Source: Beroe forskalii (lineage: Eukaryota > Ctenophora > Nuda > Beroida > Beroidae). From it: DNA of 64,000 bases. The translations under genes and the position numbers were made by a program. The notes below the pieces were generated by a model that was given only the letters and a program-made list of their open reading frames with translations, was not told the DNA's origin and searched no databases. The stretch is taken from NCBI GenBank assembly GCA_011033025.1, contig WFMF01000410.1, positions 98,648 through 162,647 on the forward strand. The letters are read 5' to 3'. This document shows positions 10,801-23,196 of this stretch, piece after piece. Every line of letters begins with the position of its first letter. The stretch's first letter is position 1.

Positions 10801-13800
10801 GTGTGATGTCAGGGTGAAGTGGTGTCGAAGTCAAGTGGTGTCAGGGTGAAGTGGCGTCAGAGTGAAGTTGTGTCAATGTGAAGTGGTGTCAGGGTGAAGT
10901 GGTGTCAGGGTGAAGTGGTGTCAAGGTGAGAAGTGGTGTCAGGGTGAAGTGGTGTCAGGGTTAAAAGTGGAGTCAGGGTCAAGTGGTGAAGTGGTGTCAG
11001 GGTGAAGTGGTGTCAGGGTGAAGTGGTGTCAGGGTGAAGTGGTGCCAGAGTGAAGTGATGTCAGTGTGAAGTGGTGTCAGGGTGAAGTGTCAGGGTGATG
11101 GTGCCAGAGTGAAGTGGTGTCAGGGTGAAGTGGTGTCAGTGGCAGGGTGGTGTCAGTGAAGTGATGTCAGGGGTGAAGTGGTGTCAGGGGAGGGTGTCAG
11201 GGTGAAGTGGTGTCAGGGTGAAAGTGGTGTCAGGGTGAATCGTGGTGTCACCGGAAGTGGGTGTCAGAGAAGTGGTGTCAGAGAAGTGGTGTCAGAGTTT
11301 ATGACTAGATAAGGAGCAGATGAATGTTGAAATAACAAGGATAAGTGCGTCATATCTTTGAGATTTTGAAGAAGTGAATAAGCGAAAATCCGATATCTTC
11401 GAAGACTGGCCAATGAATCCGATGCTCCTTCCAGCCACAAAGAGAGCGTTAAGACACCCGATGTCAATCAGATCCCTGGCTTCCTCATGAGAAAAGGACC
11501 CGGTTTGGTAGAGCAGATCAACGAAGAGAGTGGCTATACACCCGTCCACATTCAGGATCAGGTTGGGTTTCTTGCTCGTTGTCAACTTCTCCACCTGCGA
11601 CAAGGGTGGGATTTATTGTTGGGAATGATTACGTATATGTGCACATGTATCAAACATCGATTGATAAAAACGCGCAAAAATGACAGATATTCTATGAAAA
11701 GTAAATTGCGCTCACTATTCAATGTGTGTAAGTTTATCAATATCAGTCCCTTCTCGCATTCTTACCTGTCTCGCATAATCAAATAGTGGAGTTGCAGGGA
11801 AGTTAGCTTTAGCAAAGTCAGCCAGAGCTTTAACTCTCAGATCGGGGTTGTTTAGCGACTTGACACGGTGACCAATGCCCTGAGAGTGAGACATGAAATG
11901 AATCGATGAATTTCTGTATTGAGACGCTCTAAATGACAAATTGAGGAAGTGAAAGTTATCATAATAATACCCAATAACCATGTTTGAAAATCATTAACCG
12001 GAACAAATACCTAAAAAAGTTTTCAACTTAATCAGCATTTGGGCATTTGGCATTTTTCAATTTATTAACTGGAACAAATACGGAGAATCGAGATGGTCAA
12101 TGCCTAAATGTGAAAATCTCTCAAAGATCAATTGAAATACCTGGATGTATTTGTGTGAGTTCCTCATCTCGGTAACGAACTCGAGCGGAGTTTGTCCCTT
12201 GTTGTACGCCGTGGAGAACTGTCGGGCTGACTCGTCCAATGCACCACCGAACCTGGAGAGGGTTTAACATGTTATCTGAACTACTGCTGACAGAAAAAAA
12301 TAAAATTTTGCGAAACTTATTTGGGTTACATACTTACATAATACATCCCAACAAGTCAGTATTTTTTTGAATTGATCGAGAAAAGAGAAATTTAGTTCCG
12401 ACAGATCATGAGATAAAACCGTTCCACTATACATTCCACTCACCTGTCTCCGATTGTCAGCAGTCCCGATGTTAACGAGGATACGAGGTCTTTGCCTGCG
12501 CGCGCAGTGACTATGGTATTGTGAGCACCCGACACGGCCGGACCGTGGTCTGCCGTCACGATCAGGCAGAGTTCGATGAACTTGTAGGCGAAATCAGGCA
12601 TCCGGCGTTGGAACCACAGGAGGGATATCACACCTAAATGGAGGGTGCAACAGGGGGTAAAGTATCACACCTAAAAGTGAAGAAACTGAGAGATGTCACA
12701 TCATAAATGGGGTCGGTATCAATTTTATAATCTGATCGAAAAAGTCTGATGCGGTAGACGAAAGGAGACTTAAAGAGAAACTGGAAACATTTCCTTGTGT
12801 TTGAAGACACTCACCTCCGACTCCCAGGTTCTCCTTGATAACCCCACTCATGGGAACTCCAGCGTAAAGCAACTCATCTCCTCGCTCATCACAGATACCA
12901 GAGATGAAGGAGGTTTGCTTGCGGACCAAACCTGGTGTATTGAGAATGATCACAAAGTTATTAGTAACATCGAACAACCGTGAAAACCTAATTAGTGACA
13001 ACCTAATAAGCCCAATGAGCAACCACATTAAGCAACCTGAATAAAGCATAATATCTAGTTCTGAAAATCGGAAATACTGTCTGATAAAAATTTTCGGAAT
13101 CCCGAATCAATCGTATAAAGGTGCCTACCGAGTTCCTGCGCCCATTTGAAGTCGATGGGGACCTGTGGTGGGGGTACTTCCGGTGCTGGTTCTATCTCCC
13201 CGCTCTCAACAAGCTCCTCGTACACTTTCCTAGGGTGAGAGTTGGAAATGATTCCACAGAAACCGGCATTCAGAATCACTCTCATTTCTTGAACAAGCGA
13301 TGACATATGTGAAAAACGATAACAAATTTAACCGAGGGAACTTCAGGATTGATAATGCAAATAAGAAAATTTGAATGCAACATTACCATAGATCTATCAA
13401 TCACATCCCATAATTTCAGTACCTGATAGTTTTCCCGAGATACTCGAAGCTATCCGGAACATGAGCACCAACTTGGCGCAGAGCCAGGTTCTTTGCAGAC
13501 GCTGTTTCCATCTTGCTGTTAGCGTTAGATCCAGCGTGGCCGAACTGTACCTCCGTGCTGAAGTGATCGCTGCAAGTACCAATGCACCAACCTACTACCT
13601 GAAGGGTGGTGTTGTTATCAGAGTAAGTGAAACACAGTTTTTGGCGACTGGGATCACCTGTAGCGGGAGATCCAGCGCTGGGGTATGTGTCTGAACCTCT
13701 TGCAGATCCATCCCCAGTTTAGGAGTAACACAGTTTTTTAGGGTAAGAAAGCTTTCAGTGGGCATGGAATATTGACTAAACACGCGTAAACACCCACGGC

Positions 13801-16800
13801 TTTCTTGATAACACCACTCTTTATAGCGTCCACGATCTCATACTCCTCTACGCCACCCACTTCTCCCAACACTACGATCAGCTTTATTTCAGGGTTCTTG
13901 TTGTAGCGTGTGATGTGGTCCATGAAGGTAGTGCCTGGGTATCTGTCACCTGGAGGGGAGGGGGAGAAAATGTTGAAAAAGGGGGGATATTAAAAGGAAT
14001 AACATTAAACAAATTGAAAAAGTATATGATATCAGTAGTAATTTTAGCAGAGTTGCCTCCTGAGAAGACAAAAAAGGAATCCTTAGTTATATATTATTCT
14101 ATTCGCTGACTGACACCACTCATCCTCAACTGACACCACTCTTCCTCGACTGACACCACTCTACTTTCCTCCGGCTGTTATCACGCTTCCTCGGCTGACA
14201 CCACTCCTCCTCTGCTGACACCACTCCTCCTCTGCTGACACCACTCCTCCTCTGCTGACACCACTCCTCCTCTGCTGACACCACTCTTCTATTTTCCGAC
14301 GGGAATCACTCTCCCTCGGCTGACACCACTCCTCTTCTGCTTCGACACCACTCTTCTATTCTCTGACTGACATCACATTCCTTGGATGAAGCCACTCTTC
14401 CTCGACTGACACCCCTCTTCTATTCTCCGACTGACATCACTCTTTCGCGGCTGACACTACTTTTCCTCGACTGACACCACTCTTCCGCAACTGACACCAC
14501 TCTTCTATTATCCGATTGACACCACTCTTCCTCGGCTGACACAAATCTGACAGCTTCTCCTTCATAAACTAACCTCCAATAGCTACTCCTTCATAAACTA
14601 ACCTCCGATAGCTACTCCTTCATAAACTCCATTGGTGTTGAGTGCGATGATGTTGTTGAGTTCGTTGCTCATGCCACCAGACCGGGATACGTAGGCCACA
14701 GACCCGGGTCGGTAGAGTTTGGAGTTGAGGATGTTATCCAACATTCCACCTGGAATAATGAGGCAGGTAAAAAGGTGAACATATAATAGAAAGTTTCTAT
14801 ATCGCGTGTTATTCATTCTTTCATTGACCGGAAAGAATGAATAACATTTTATGTTACAAGCCCATAATATTTGCCACAAAATGAAAGGTTCTGCATAATC
14901 AAGATAATATCTGACAATAATAGAAAAACCTACCAGTATTTCCTATCTTGAAGCAGCCGGGTTTAACCCCACCCACTGTGGCTGGTCCTACAATCGACAC
15001 GGCCTTTTCAGCGGCCATCTTGTTCAGCTTCTTTGTGAGGTTTTCAGGGATGCCCTCAGCGATAATAGCGATTACCTTGATCTGATCTGAGTGACTGAAG
15101 ACACGTTGAAGGTGTAAAATCGGATGATGGTTGTATTGGCTCATAAAAATAGTCCAAAGATTCGAGAAAACTTCGTTAAAACTTAAGTCCCAACTTCTCA
15201 AATTTGTTTCTAAATCTTATTCCCTACCTCAGCATTTCCACCGTCGTAGCGTAGGCTGATCGTAGGGAAGCAAAGCTGATCATAACCGTTACATCCGGGT
15301 GTTTCTTAACAGCCTCCGCCATGTTCTTGTACACCGGAACGTTGATTTCCTTGTGACCGAAGTAGAGGCGGATGTTGTGGTTCGAGGAGAACGGACTGAT
15401 TATTCCTGGGATATATTTTGTAAATTTTAATGGCATATTTTTGTCCAAATCTGCCTTCCTAGGGGCCAAATTCAATCAAATTCAATCAAATTTTTTGATC
15501 ATTTCAATCATTTTAATCTCTACACTGAACTAACGATAAGTTAGGTCAGTTGGCTGTAAAACCTGCAACTGAAGGGATTTCCCTCCTACATGAACAGTCG
15601 AAATCCAACATCCCTTGGACAGCTCTGATCTGTAACCCAAACACGAAACAAGTGGTGTCTTTGTCGAACAGATTGTATTCTGAGCGGTTGTAATGTTCCT
15701 TGCCCGAGGAAGAATTCCTGAAAATTAAGTGAGTAAAGAAGGGGTTGAATATTGATGAAAAGGGGACGAAAATTATAAGAGGGAGTTAACAGAAGTAGTC
15801 TGTTGAAGTGTTGACTTATTAAATATTTGGTACACCGACCATGATACTCTTTAATGAGGAAAAAAGGGGTTGACAGTTTGTCCAAAATTAAAAAAGGGAT
15901 TTGAATTTAACAAAAGGCCCGATAAATTACACTTACCACTCAGCTGCTGCTCCATTGATCCGAGCCCGCTTCGACTCTGACTCCGGAACCGGTGTTCTCC
16001 TATCAATATCATGCTTCCCGAACAGGAAGTTATCCTTGATGCCACTCGTACTCTCAGAGGAGGCCGGAGGTGGCATCTTGCCAAGTGCCATGCCCACAAT
16101 GCTCGTCATGTGGACCTCAGGTCCGTACACGAACATGGGTACTCCGAGCATGTCGCCGCAGTTCTTCATCACTCGCAGGCCTTCCTGGAAGGAGAGATTT
16201 TGTGTGAAAGGATGATGGAGAATGGGGCGAAAAGACAAGGATCAGGAGACGAAAAAAGGATGCAATTCTAGCGTTTGTAATAACTAGAAGGTCATAATAC
16301 TATCCCAAACTGCAACCATTTGCTCATCTCAAACCTGGTAATTCGGTCCGCCTCGTCTCACGTAAATGCTGACATTATTGTTGATCAGCTGCTGCTTAAA
16401 GTCCGTCAGAGCTCGTACGATGCCCTTAAATGTGGCAGCGACGTTCGTAAAGTTGGCGATTCCACCGCCGATTATCAGACATTTACCCTGGAACGAGAAT
16501 TACGAATTCAAACAATGAATATGATATATCTCATGAATCCTCCATGTGATTTGGCCGGGTATGAAAAATTCCTGGATGAATCTTTTTATGATCTTTCAAT
16601 AAATGACAAAATGATATGTGATGAAATGCCAAGAAGTAGTTGTGGACAGAACTCAAACTGCAATAATGGCTCAATGGCTGCCGAACCTGGAAAGTGGGTT
16701 GGAAGGGCACTCGGAGTCCGCAAATGGGGGAGCAAATTATGTTACAGGGAGTAGAGCAAGTTACACTATCTACCTGAAATGCGCAATCCGAGATAGTTGA

Positions 16801-19651
16801 AAGGTTTTTCAAAAAGAAATCCGAGACAGCGTTAACTGGTGGAATACTTGGAGCTTTTGCTACTCACCAATCATCAAAAACCTTAGACAGTGCTTTCTAA
16901 TCCAATCCAAGAAAGTGCTTTTATTGTCTGAGATCATGATAGAAATATGCAATCAGCGAAGGGGCTTCAAGAATGTTTGGTGGATATTTCATGACAAGTC
17001 AAAGAGGAGGGAAATAACTCAGAACAATTCGAAAGGGTGAGTTTTAGAAAGAAGGCAACGGAGGTCACCGTACGCCTTCGCACAACGGAGGCTAGAACTA
17101 CTAAACGGGGAAAGATCCGCGAGTGGTCCGACCATTCCCCAAGTGTAAGAGAAACTGCCTCGAAGAGGCATAACGGGGCAGTTCGGCAGCCATGAGACAC
17201 TGATCATGATATAAAAGTTTTTGAGAGGTAATGGACTGATCGAGCAGTACGCCAATTTCAAATACGCGAAATATCGAGAGATGACCGGAAACCTGTTCGT
17301 CTGGTTTCTTGGTCATGAGTCCCAGGATTGTTTTAGCGTATTCGTAGGTTTGACTTTCAGACGGAGCACCACTGTACTCCCCGTAGTTTGCTATCTCGCT
17401 GATAAGGAGTGGTTAGCAGGAAACTAGAAAACATATTACATATAATAAGGGTGCTGATAATGGCGTAAAGACTTAAAATGGAGATATTGGATTTTTCCTC
17501 TCCAAAACGTTCGTTTCACTTCTTCACCGAGCCAGGAAATCAAGAAGATAATACTGAAATTGTTCACTCTATTTTGCGGCTCATAAATAATTATCCGATA
17601 TTCATTCCAGTCTCTCACTAACCTCGCCCCGCCCAGATCACACACGGTATCACTGAAGATAACGGAGGCGCCGCCCCCGGCCACCATGAGCCAGATCCTG
17701 CCGTCAGGGTTCAGGATGGTAAGTTTGAGGGAGGCTCCGCTCTTCTCATCCAAATCCTGCAGAGCGTGAATAACAGCGTTATTATCCAGATCTAAAGTAG
17801 TGAATAGTGTCAATAAGCCCGCATCTAGATCAAGACAAATATTCGATAAAGCAGTATAAATTACATGGTTAAAATGGTAAATCATTTTATCAAAGTCACC
17901 TATTTTTCGTTGGTGACTCGAAAACCACCCAAGAGTACCAAGAAATATAGCTAAATAGTCCTAAAGTATCTTACCCCGAATGTAGTCCTCCTCAGGCCAG
18001 CTCTTCCGTCCGAAGGGAGTAGGGAACTCAGTGACCTTCCACTTATCTCCACACAGGTAGTCCGCTGTGTCGTCCACTTTAGCTGCCATGTCCAGCACGT
18101 AGACCTTGTCGTTAGTCACAACTGGAAAAGGAAGTGTTAAATTTGCCGCATTTGAATAGTGCCGGCTTGGTCACTTGACCCATTCACCCAAAAGATTGAT
18201 CGACCTGGAGAAATTATTGAACTTGCAAAAGATACGAAAAATGCAGAATATCCAGAAATTTGTGATTGAAAAACTTCAGATTTTTCATTACGGAAATTTT
18301 CCTCCTTCCACTCAACTAGTGGATTGATCTCGAGGTAAGTGAAGTAGAGATCCGAGTAAAGTTTGAAGAGTGACGTCACGAACTCAGCCAGGAGAGGCTT
18401 GTTGTGTTCTGGAACACCGAGCAGAAGGGTGGAACTGATTTGCTCCTGACTCGGGTACATTCCTGGAGATGATCAGTTATTAAGAGCAAAAAATGGTATT
18501 TTATCGCATAAGTAATAAGTCTGAAGAAGCGAAGTGCAACTTCATGGATTTAAAAATTTGATGAACTTATGATCAACAAAAAGGGCTAATGTAGAGACAT
18601 TTAGTTAGCTACAGAATTTATACAGCCCTATGTTGACGTTCAGTTTGTGAGCCTTAGCGTCCACATCGCCCACATCTACCCCTCCTTCCTCGTAGAAGTA
18701 GATAGTATCTCCTTCCTTAGTCGAGTAGATACACACGTAATACTCTTCATTCTAGAGAGATGGGGGTTAAATTTGAAAATAGCACATGGAGGAATTGAAG
18801 AGCAGTAGTTGTCGAAGAGAAGAAATCGATAAGTCGGGAGGCGACAACGTTGAACAAAAATGGAGACACATCTGACAGGGGAGGAAAAAGGACCTAGATT
18901 TAACTTAATTTGATGCTTTCCAACTCATATAACAAACCTGGTTGTGTGGAACGAAGGGTTCAATGATGAAGTTGTTCAGTTCGCCTCGACACTGTTCAAC
19001 CTGAAATTGATAAAAACTTGTGATTGATATTTTGAGATCATGGGATAAAATATGTACAGGTAGCACTCATCACGGCAAAGTGAGATATGGAAAATATAGA
19101 AAAATCAAAAAAAGGACAAAAAACACGCAAATAGAGGCGTTAATGTCACAGACACTGACTTCTTTCAGAGCTTATAAACACAGTGTTTACAACACTTTTA
19201 GTTCCCAAACCTTTATTTCCTTGTCCATGCGCTCAGATATCCAAGATACAGCGTCCTCAAAGCCAACATCCACTTTAATCAGTCCGAGCTTTCCACGACG
19301 TTTGATGAGCTGATCTGGCTTTACCACCAACCGCTTTTGGAAATTTGTAAATTACATATTCATTCGACAGTCTGGGAAACTATCGAATATTTAGAATTGA
19401 CAAAAAATGGTCAATAGTTGAGGAAAAATGTTAAATAAAAACCTTATTTGCTGGAATATTGGAATAATCCAAATTCTTGCCACTTCTCTCACCTTTTGAA
19501 GCAACCAGGGGTACTTATCAGGCAGTTCCTCCATCTTGGTATCACGAGTAACCGTGCACACCTCGCCACACGAGGCAGCAACACTCGTGAGGGAGAGGTG
19601 GCGGGATAACATGGACTTGCCATCGGCCTCGCGGAGTGCTCGGGGAGCCAT
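7874..19651 (-). CDS. ACLY: ATP-citrate lyase, complete gene, 23 exons
   Basis: Makes acetyl-CoA and oxaloacetate from citrate, CoA and ATP in the cytosol. Exons in order: 19493-19651, 19211-19333, 18938-19000, 18628-18751, 18292-18462, 17975-18121, 17623-17791, 17293-17398, 16335-16487, 15937-16184, 15563-15717, 15228-15405, 14934-15094, 14603-14749, 13798-13949, 13423-13598, 13129-13229, 12815-12931, 12444-12633, 12141-12252, 11766-11879, 11411-11594, 7874-7956. Total about 1110 residues (human 1101). Landmarks: ATP-grasp half with [11 protein letters not shown] and [33 protein letters not shown]; CoA-ligase half with [31 protein letters not shown] and the phospho-histidine in EVQFGHAG (about residue 773); citrate-synthase-like C terminus with [28 protein letters not shown] and [11 protein letters not shown]. 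The last exon encodes [19 protein letters not shown] beyond a 3.4-kb intron. Oddities: no GT donor fits exon 4; exon 5 needs an extended end; exon 7 appears to carry extra residues ([12 protein letters not shown]); the last intron has a GC donor. Confidence 0.95.
7975..11290. repeat. 16-bp minisatellite, about 200 copies, in the last ACLY intron
   Basis: The + strand unit is AGGGTGAAGTGGTGTC with variants such as AGAG and AAGG. Up to about 9430 the period is almost strictly 16 bp with substitutions only; beyond that, indels and partial units are frequent. It fills most of the intron between ACLY exons 22 and 23. Confidence 0.97.
11405..11411 (-). other. Non-GT (GC) 5' splice site of the last ACLY intron
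   Basis: The phase demanded by exon 23 (GC|CAT TAT for G-H-Y) places the exon 22 end at 11411, before GCCAGT. The acceptor side also begins GCCA, so the junction slides by four bases, but only the GC-AG placement gives a recognised intron class. Confidence 0.6.
14105..14545. repeat. ~20-bp minisatellite in ACLY intron 14
   Basis: The + strand unit is about CCTCCTCTGCTGACACCACT, degenerate, with interspersed TTCTATTCTCCGAC stretches. Its core CTGACACCACT is the reverse complement of the AGTGGTGTCAG core of the large array in the last intron. Confidence 0.9.
14555..14640 (-). repeat. Duplicated end of ACLY exon 14 with its 5' splice site
   Basis: Read on the - strand, TATGAAGGAGTAGCTATCGG with AG|GTTAGT is followed at once by a second copy (CTATTGGAG|GTTAGT) and then a third partial copy. 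The first donor (exon end 14603) gives the phase exon 15 needs. The second donor would add 31-35 bases and probably shift the frame. Confidence 0.75.
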
Positions 19652-21291
19652 GGCTCAAAAATAGAAGGGTTGTTATGGGGTGGGGGATGGTAGCTATGGG
19701 GAGGGGGGTGGTCTCAGGGGCGAGGAATAGAGGGGTTGTAAGGCGGTAAAACGATGGTTGCCTTGAGGAGGGGGTTGCTGGGGGGGCATGGCCACCGAAT
19801 GGAAGGGTTGTCAGGGGTGAGGAATGGTTGCTATGATAGGTTCTGGGTATTTTGCAGAAGGTCTTAATATGGGCATAGATGGGTGGGAGTATGGCTGTAT
19901 GGGATCAATTCTAAATACCAGATTACTTCATTTAAACGTTACGAATGCAGCTACAAATCAATAAAGTAAGAGGATGTATTTTAGCGTAACAATTGAAATT
20001 CTGCCACTATAAAGCGAGGTGCTCGGGTTAAGCAGTATGCTTCACCAGCGTGTACATACTCAGGAGAATAATTTGTGTAGTATTATGTACTGATGTATTG
20101 TGTAGAAGAGGGCACACTATGTGAGTGCGTAGGGTTATTATATCAACTGACAATGTCGCTTTTTAATGAAAAGAAGATTAGACAAAGGCAATTAAAAGCA
20201 AAGCAAATTTGAAATGAAATATCTCAAAACCTCAATTTCGTCTAATGATAAAAACCGCAAAATTTGAATGGTTTGATGAAATAAAGAGCCTCAATACACG
20301 GACGTAACACACCCAACACAATGATTTCTATTCTGAAGGCTGTGAGAAATTGGCCTCATCTTTAACAGCTGCCAATTTACGGGTGGAGTTAAGTGATAGT
20401 AATCCAATATGAATTAAGTTACACGCCAGTTGTTAAAAACAAGTACAGTTCCACGAATTTCTTTCCATTCACATTAAACCTTCTAAATGTGGTTTTAAGT
20501 GTCCCTGCATGCATGAGTGCATGGTAACTGATTATGGAGGGAGAAAAGAGAAGAAATTCCCCATAGTCACTGGTACGAGATTCGAAAGATATTATGCAGA
20601 TTGGAAAAATTGGAAAAATTAAGAAACCTCTTAAACCTCTTCTTGCAGAATAAAGACTAATTCAGCAAAAGTTGAAATTATTAAGATGTCACTCGAAGAA
20701 ATGAGAAACCGATTAAGAAACGTTTAGGCTCACAATCGTAGGAAACTTTCAGCCTACAATTTCAATAAATTTCTTTAAAAGCTGATTGTGCAACTCATAA
20801 ACCTACAATGGATCGCATTACATAGCACAACAACCCAACATCATTGGGATTATAAAAGTACAAGTGCAAGAGTACAAAATAGTGCATTCTATGTACTATT
20901 AAAGTAATAACTTGATAAAACAAGAAGTGTTACAAAAGAAGCGATGGAGTGGCCCAATAATCAGTGACGTCATAATCATCCAATGATTCTGATTAGTTAT
21001 CACCTCGATCATCAATTAATTGGTGTTAATTAAACTCCAAATGTATTAGTAATTAATTTGTTCCACATAGAAAATCACACGTGCTTTAGAACATCCTTAA
21101 AACGTTAGAAAATATAAGAAATTCAATATAAAAACTTAAATTTGCACCAAATTCTCCTGAAATTCTGATCGAAATGGTACAAACTTCACGACAACCACAC
21201 CAATGTATGCAGCAGGGGAGTGAGGATTCTCTCTTCTGGGAGAGATTTAGGAGAGCAGTCTGTCCAGATGATAAAATTAGGCGGCTGAGAG

Positions 21292-21334
21292 TGACGTCAT
21301 TATCAGGTTTTAGAGTGGTGGATTAGTGACGATA
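21292..21334. promoter_or_regulatory. CRE-bounded element, solitary copy upstream of ACLY
   Basis: Starts TGACGTCATTATCAGG, continues TTTTAGAGTGGTGGATTAG and ends TGACGATA at 21327, 35 bp after the first octamer. It matches the core and spacing of the elements inside the palindrome, but lies 1.6 kb upstream of the ACLY start codon. Confidence 0.6.
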
Positions 21335-22149
21335 AACCGCCTCATTTCGTGTTCCATGTGGATTATTACTGTAAAAGTAAACAGTAGTATCATATATATA
21401 TTGATGATTTCGCAACGCATGCCTTACCGCATAAATTCACCACATACCTGGTGGTAAATCTGGTGGTTTCTATTCCATCATCCGTTTAGAGGCTTAAATC
21501 GATTAAACCGGTAGAAGTCTTTACGTGTAAATAAGGTCCAAATCAAGGTTCAAATCGGTTTAATATCCAGACAGAACCGGGTGATTTCTCAAGAGGATTA
21601 GATTTAATTAATCGTAGAAAGGAAAGACAATTGAAGGATTTTACAAGATCGATTAAATGATGTAGGTAAGACAAAACTGCCAAAGGAACAGAAAAGTAGC
21701 CAACGGGGATGCTAGGGAGATTGTCATTCATCTCCTGAGAAAAAAGCACCCCCTCTGAATATGATTATTGGTTGAAATGGGTTGTTCAGAATAATTGACA
21801 GCATGGACATGCATCCTTAGTTACGTAGCTGCAAAGAAAAGAACGAAGCGCTACAATGTACAGAGAAATTTTGGACAAAACGTGGCCGTCAGAAAATCAG
21901 CAAATATTGGCAGATGAGAAACATTATCCTGATGTAACGAGAAGAATGAAGTTAAGGAGGTTGTATAAATAGATAAACAAGGTTAAACAAGGTATGCAAA
22001 TATTGTGGAAGGTAGAAATGTGATGTAAGGATATTATGTTATACCTATCTAATTATTAAATACACAATTATCATACACAGCCAATTCAACCTACAGGGCT
22101 ACAGATAGAAATCTGCAAACAAACTTGCATTATACATCCAGTTAGTAAA

Positions 22150-22860
22150 ACAAATGAAGGTACGTACTATGTATGACGTACCTATGTACGTAAAATGTAC
22201 GTTACATGAGTAGGTACCCACAAACACTCATGAAAAAACATGTTAGATTTGCACACTAAATGGTTCTGCAGTGCAGTGACTAAACATTTCATGTTCCTCA
22301 TCGAAGAATGTACAGGCACAAAACACGGGACGTAGCGTGTATATTATGATGATGACGTCATTACAATACCAATGTACTATACATTGTACTATCATACATT
22401 GTACAATGTACATTTAAAATTTGTCGAGATACAAAAAGGTTGGACGCGGGGATAAACTGATAAAGGATAAGACGAGTTACGAAATATAACGTCGATTTGA
22501 TTAAAACAAAGAAATAAATCACTCGATTGTTACAAAAGTGGGAGGCAACCCAAAAATATTAATTGCTTAATTTCGAGAGGATGAAACAAATTGCAAACAA
22601 AATTACCAACCAAGGGGACCCAATTAACAACACGAAGCAAACTAGCTGCACTAATTAATTTAATTAATGAAGCATTCAATGAGGGCAAGAAGTAACAGAG
22701 AAAGCATGAACAATGATAAGGAGGACCTTATCACATGATAGGTACTGCTAACAATAGGAGGTACCTACAAAGTACCCATTTAAACAAGGTACCTACCTAC
22801 ATAAGGTACCCATGACTGGGTACTTGATATTGAACTTTGAAACGCAGCGTACCTCTTGTA
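22150..22860. repeat. GTAC-rich block with short palindromes
   Basis: Clusters of GGTACC(T), GTACGT and TACATTGTAC(AATGTAC) are spread over about 700 bp, for example GACGTACCTATGTACG, ACATTGTACAATGTAC and AAGGTACCTACCTACAT. No gene is present. Confidence 0.6.
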
Positions 22861-23081
22861 ACTAAATGATTTAATCCAAGGACATCTCTAACAGAGACCA
22901 TGTCATTTAATAGAACTTGTGTTAATAAACCAGTAAGTACAAACCTAAGGGCCCAATTAACCCATTATGCACAACTAACCAATTACAGCCAATATCATTT
23001 GATGGTTATTTCCAGTGGATCTATCCTCCCCCTTCCCTCTAAACTGTGTTGCTCAGGAATCCGGAGTCCTGGGTGGCCCAG

Positions 23082-23196
23082 CCCTGCAGTTGTAAGCTGT
23101 GAGGGGTACGTGGGCCGAAACCCCTCCGTTTCCCTTTGTCACCTGCTGATGGGACACCGACATCGCAGATGGCAGGGAGACCTTACAACTGTAGGG
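23082..23196. other. GC-rich hairpin-forming island, unidentified
   Basis: CCCTGCAGTTGTAAG (23082-23096) pairs with CTTACAACTGTAGGG (23182-23196) with one mismatch, around an 85-nt GC-rich loop in AT-rich surroundings. It could be a structured RNA or a decayed mobile element; no known RNA family was recognised. Confidence 0.35.
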
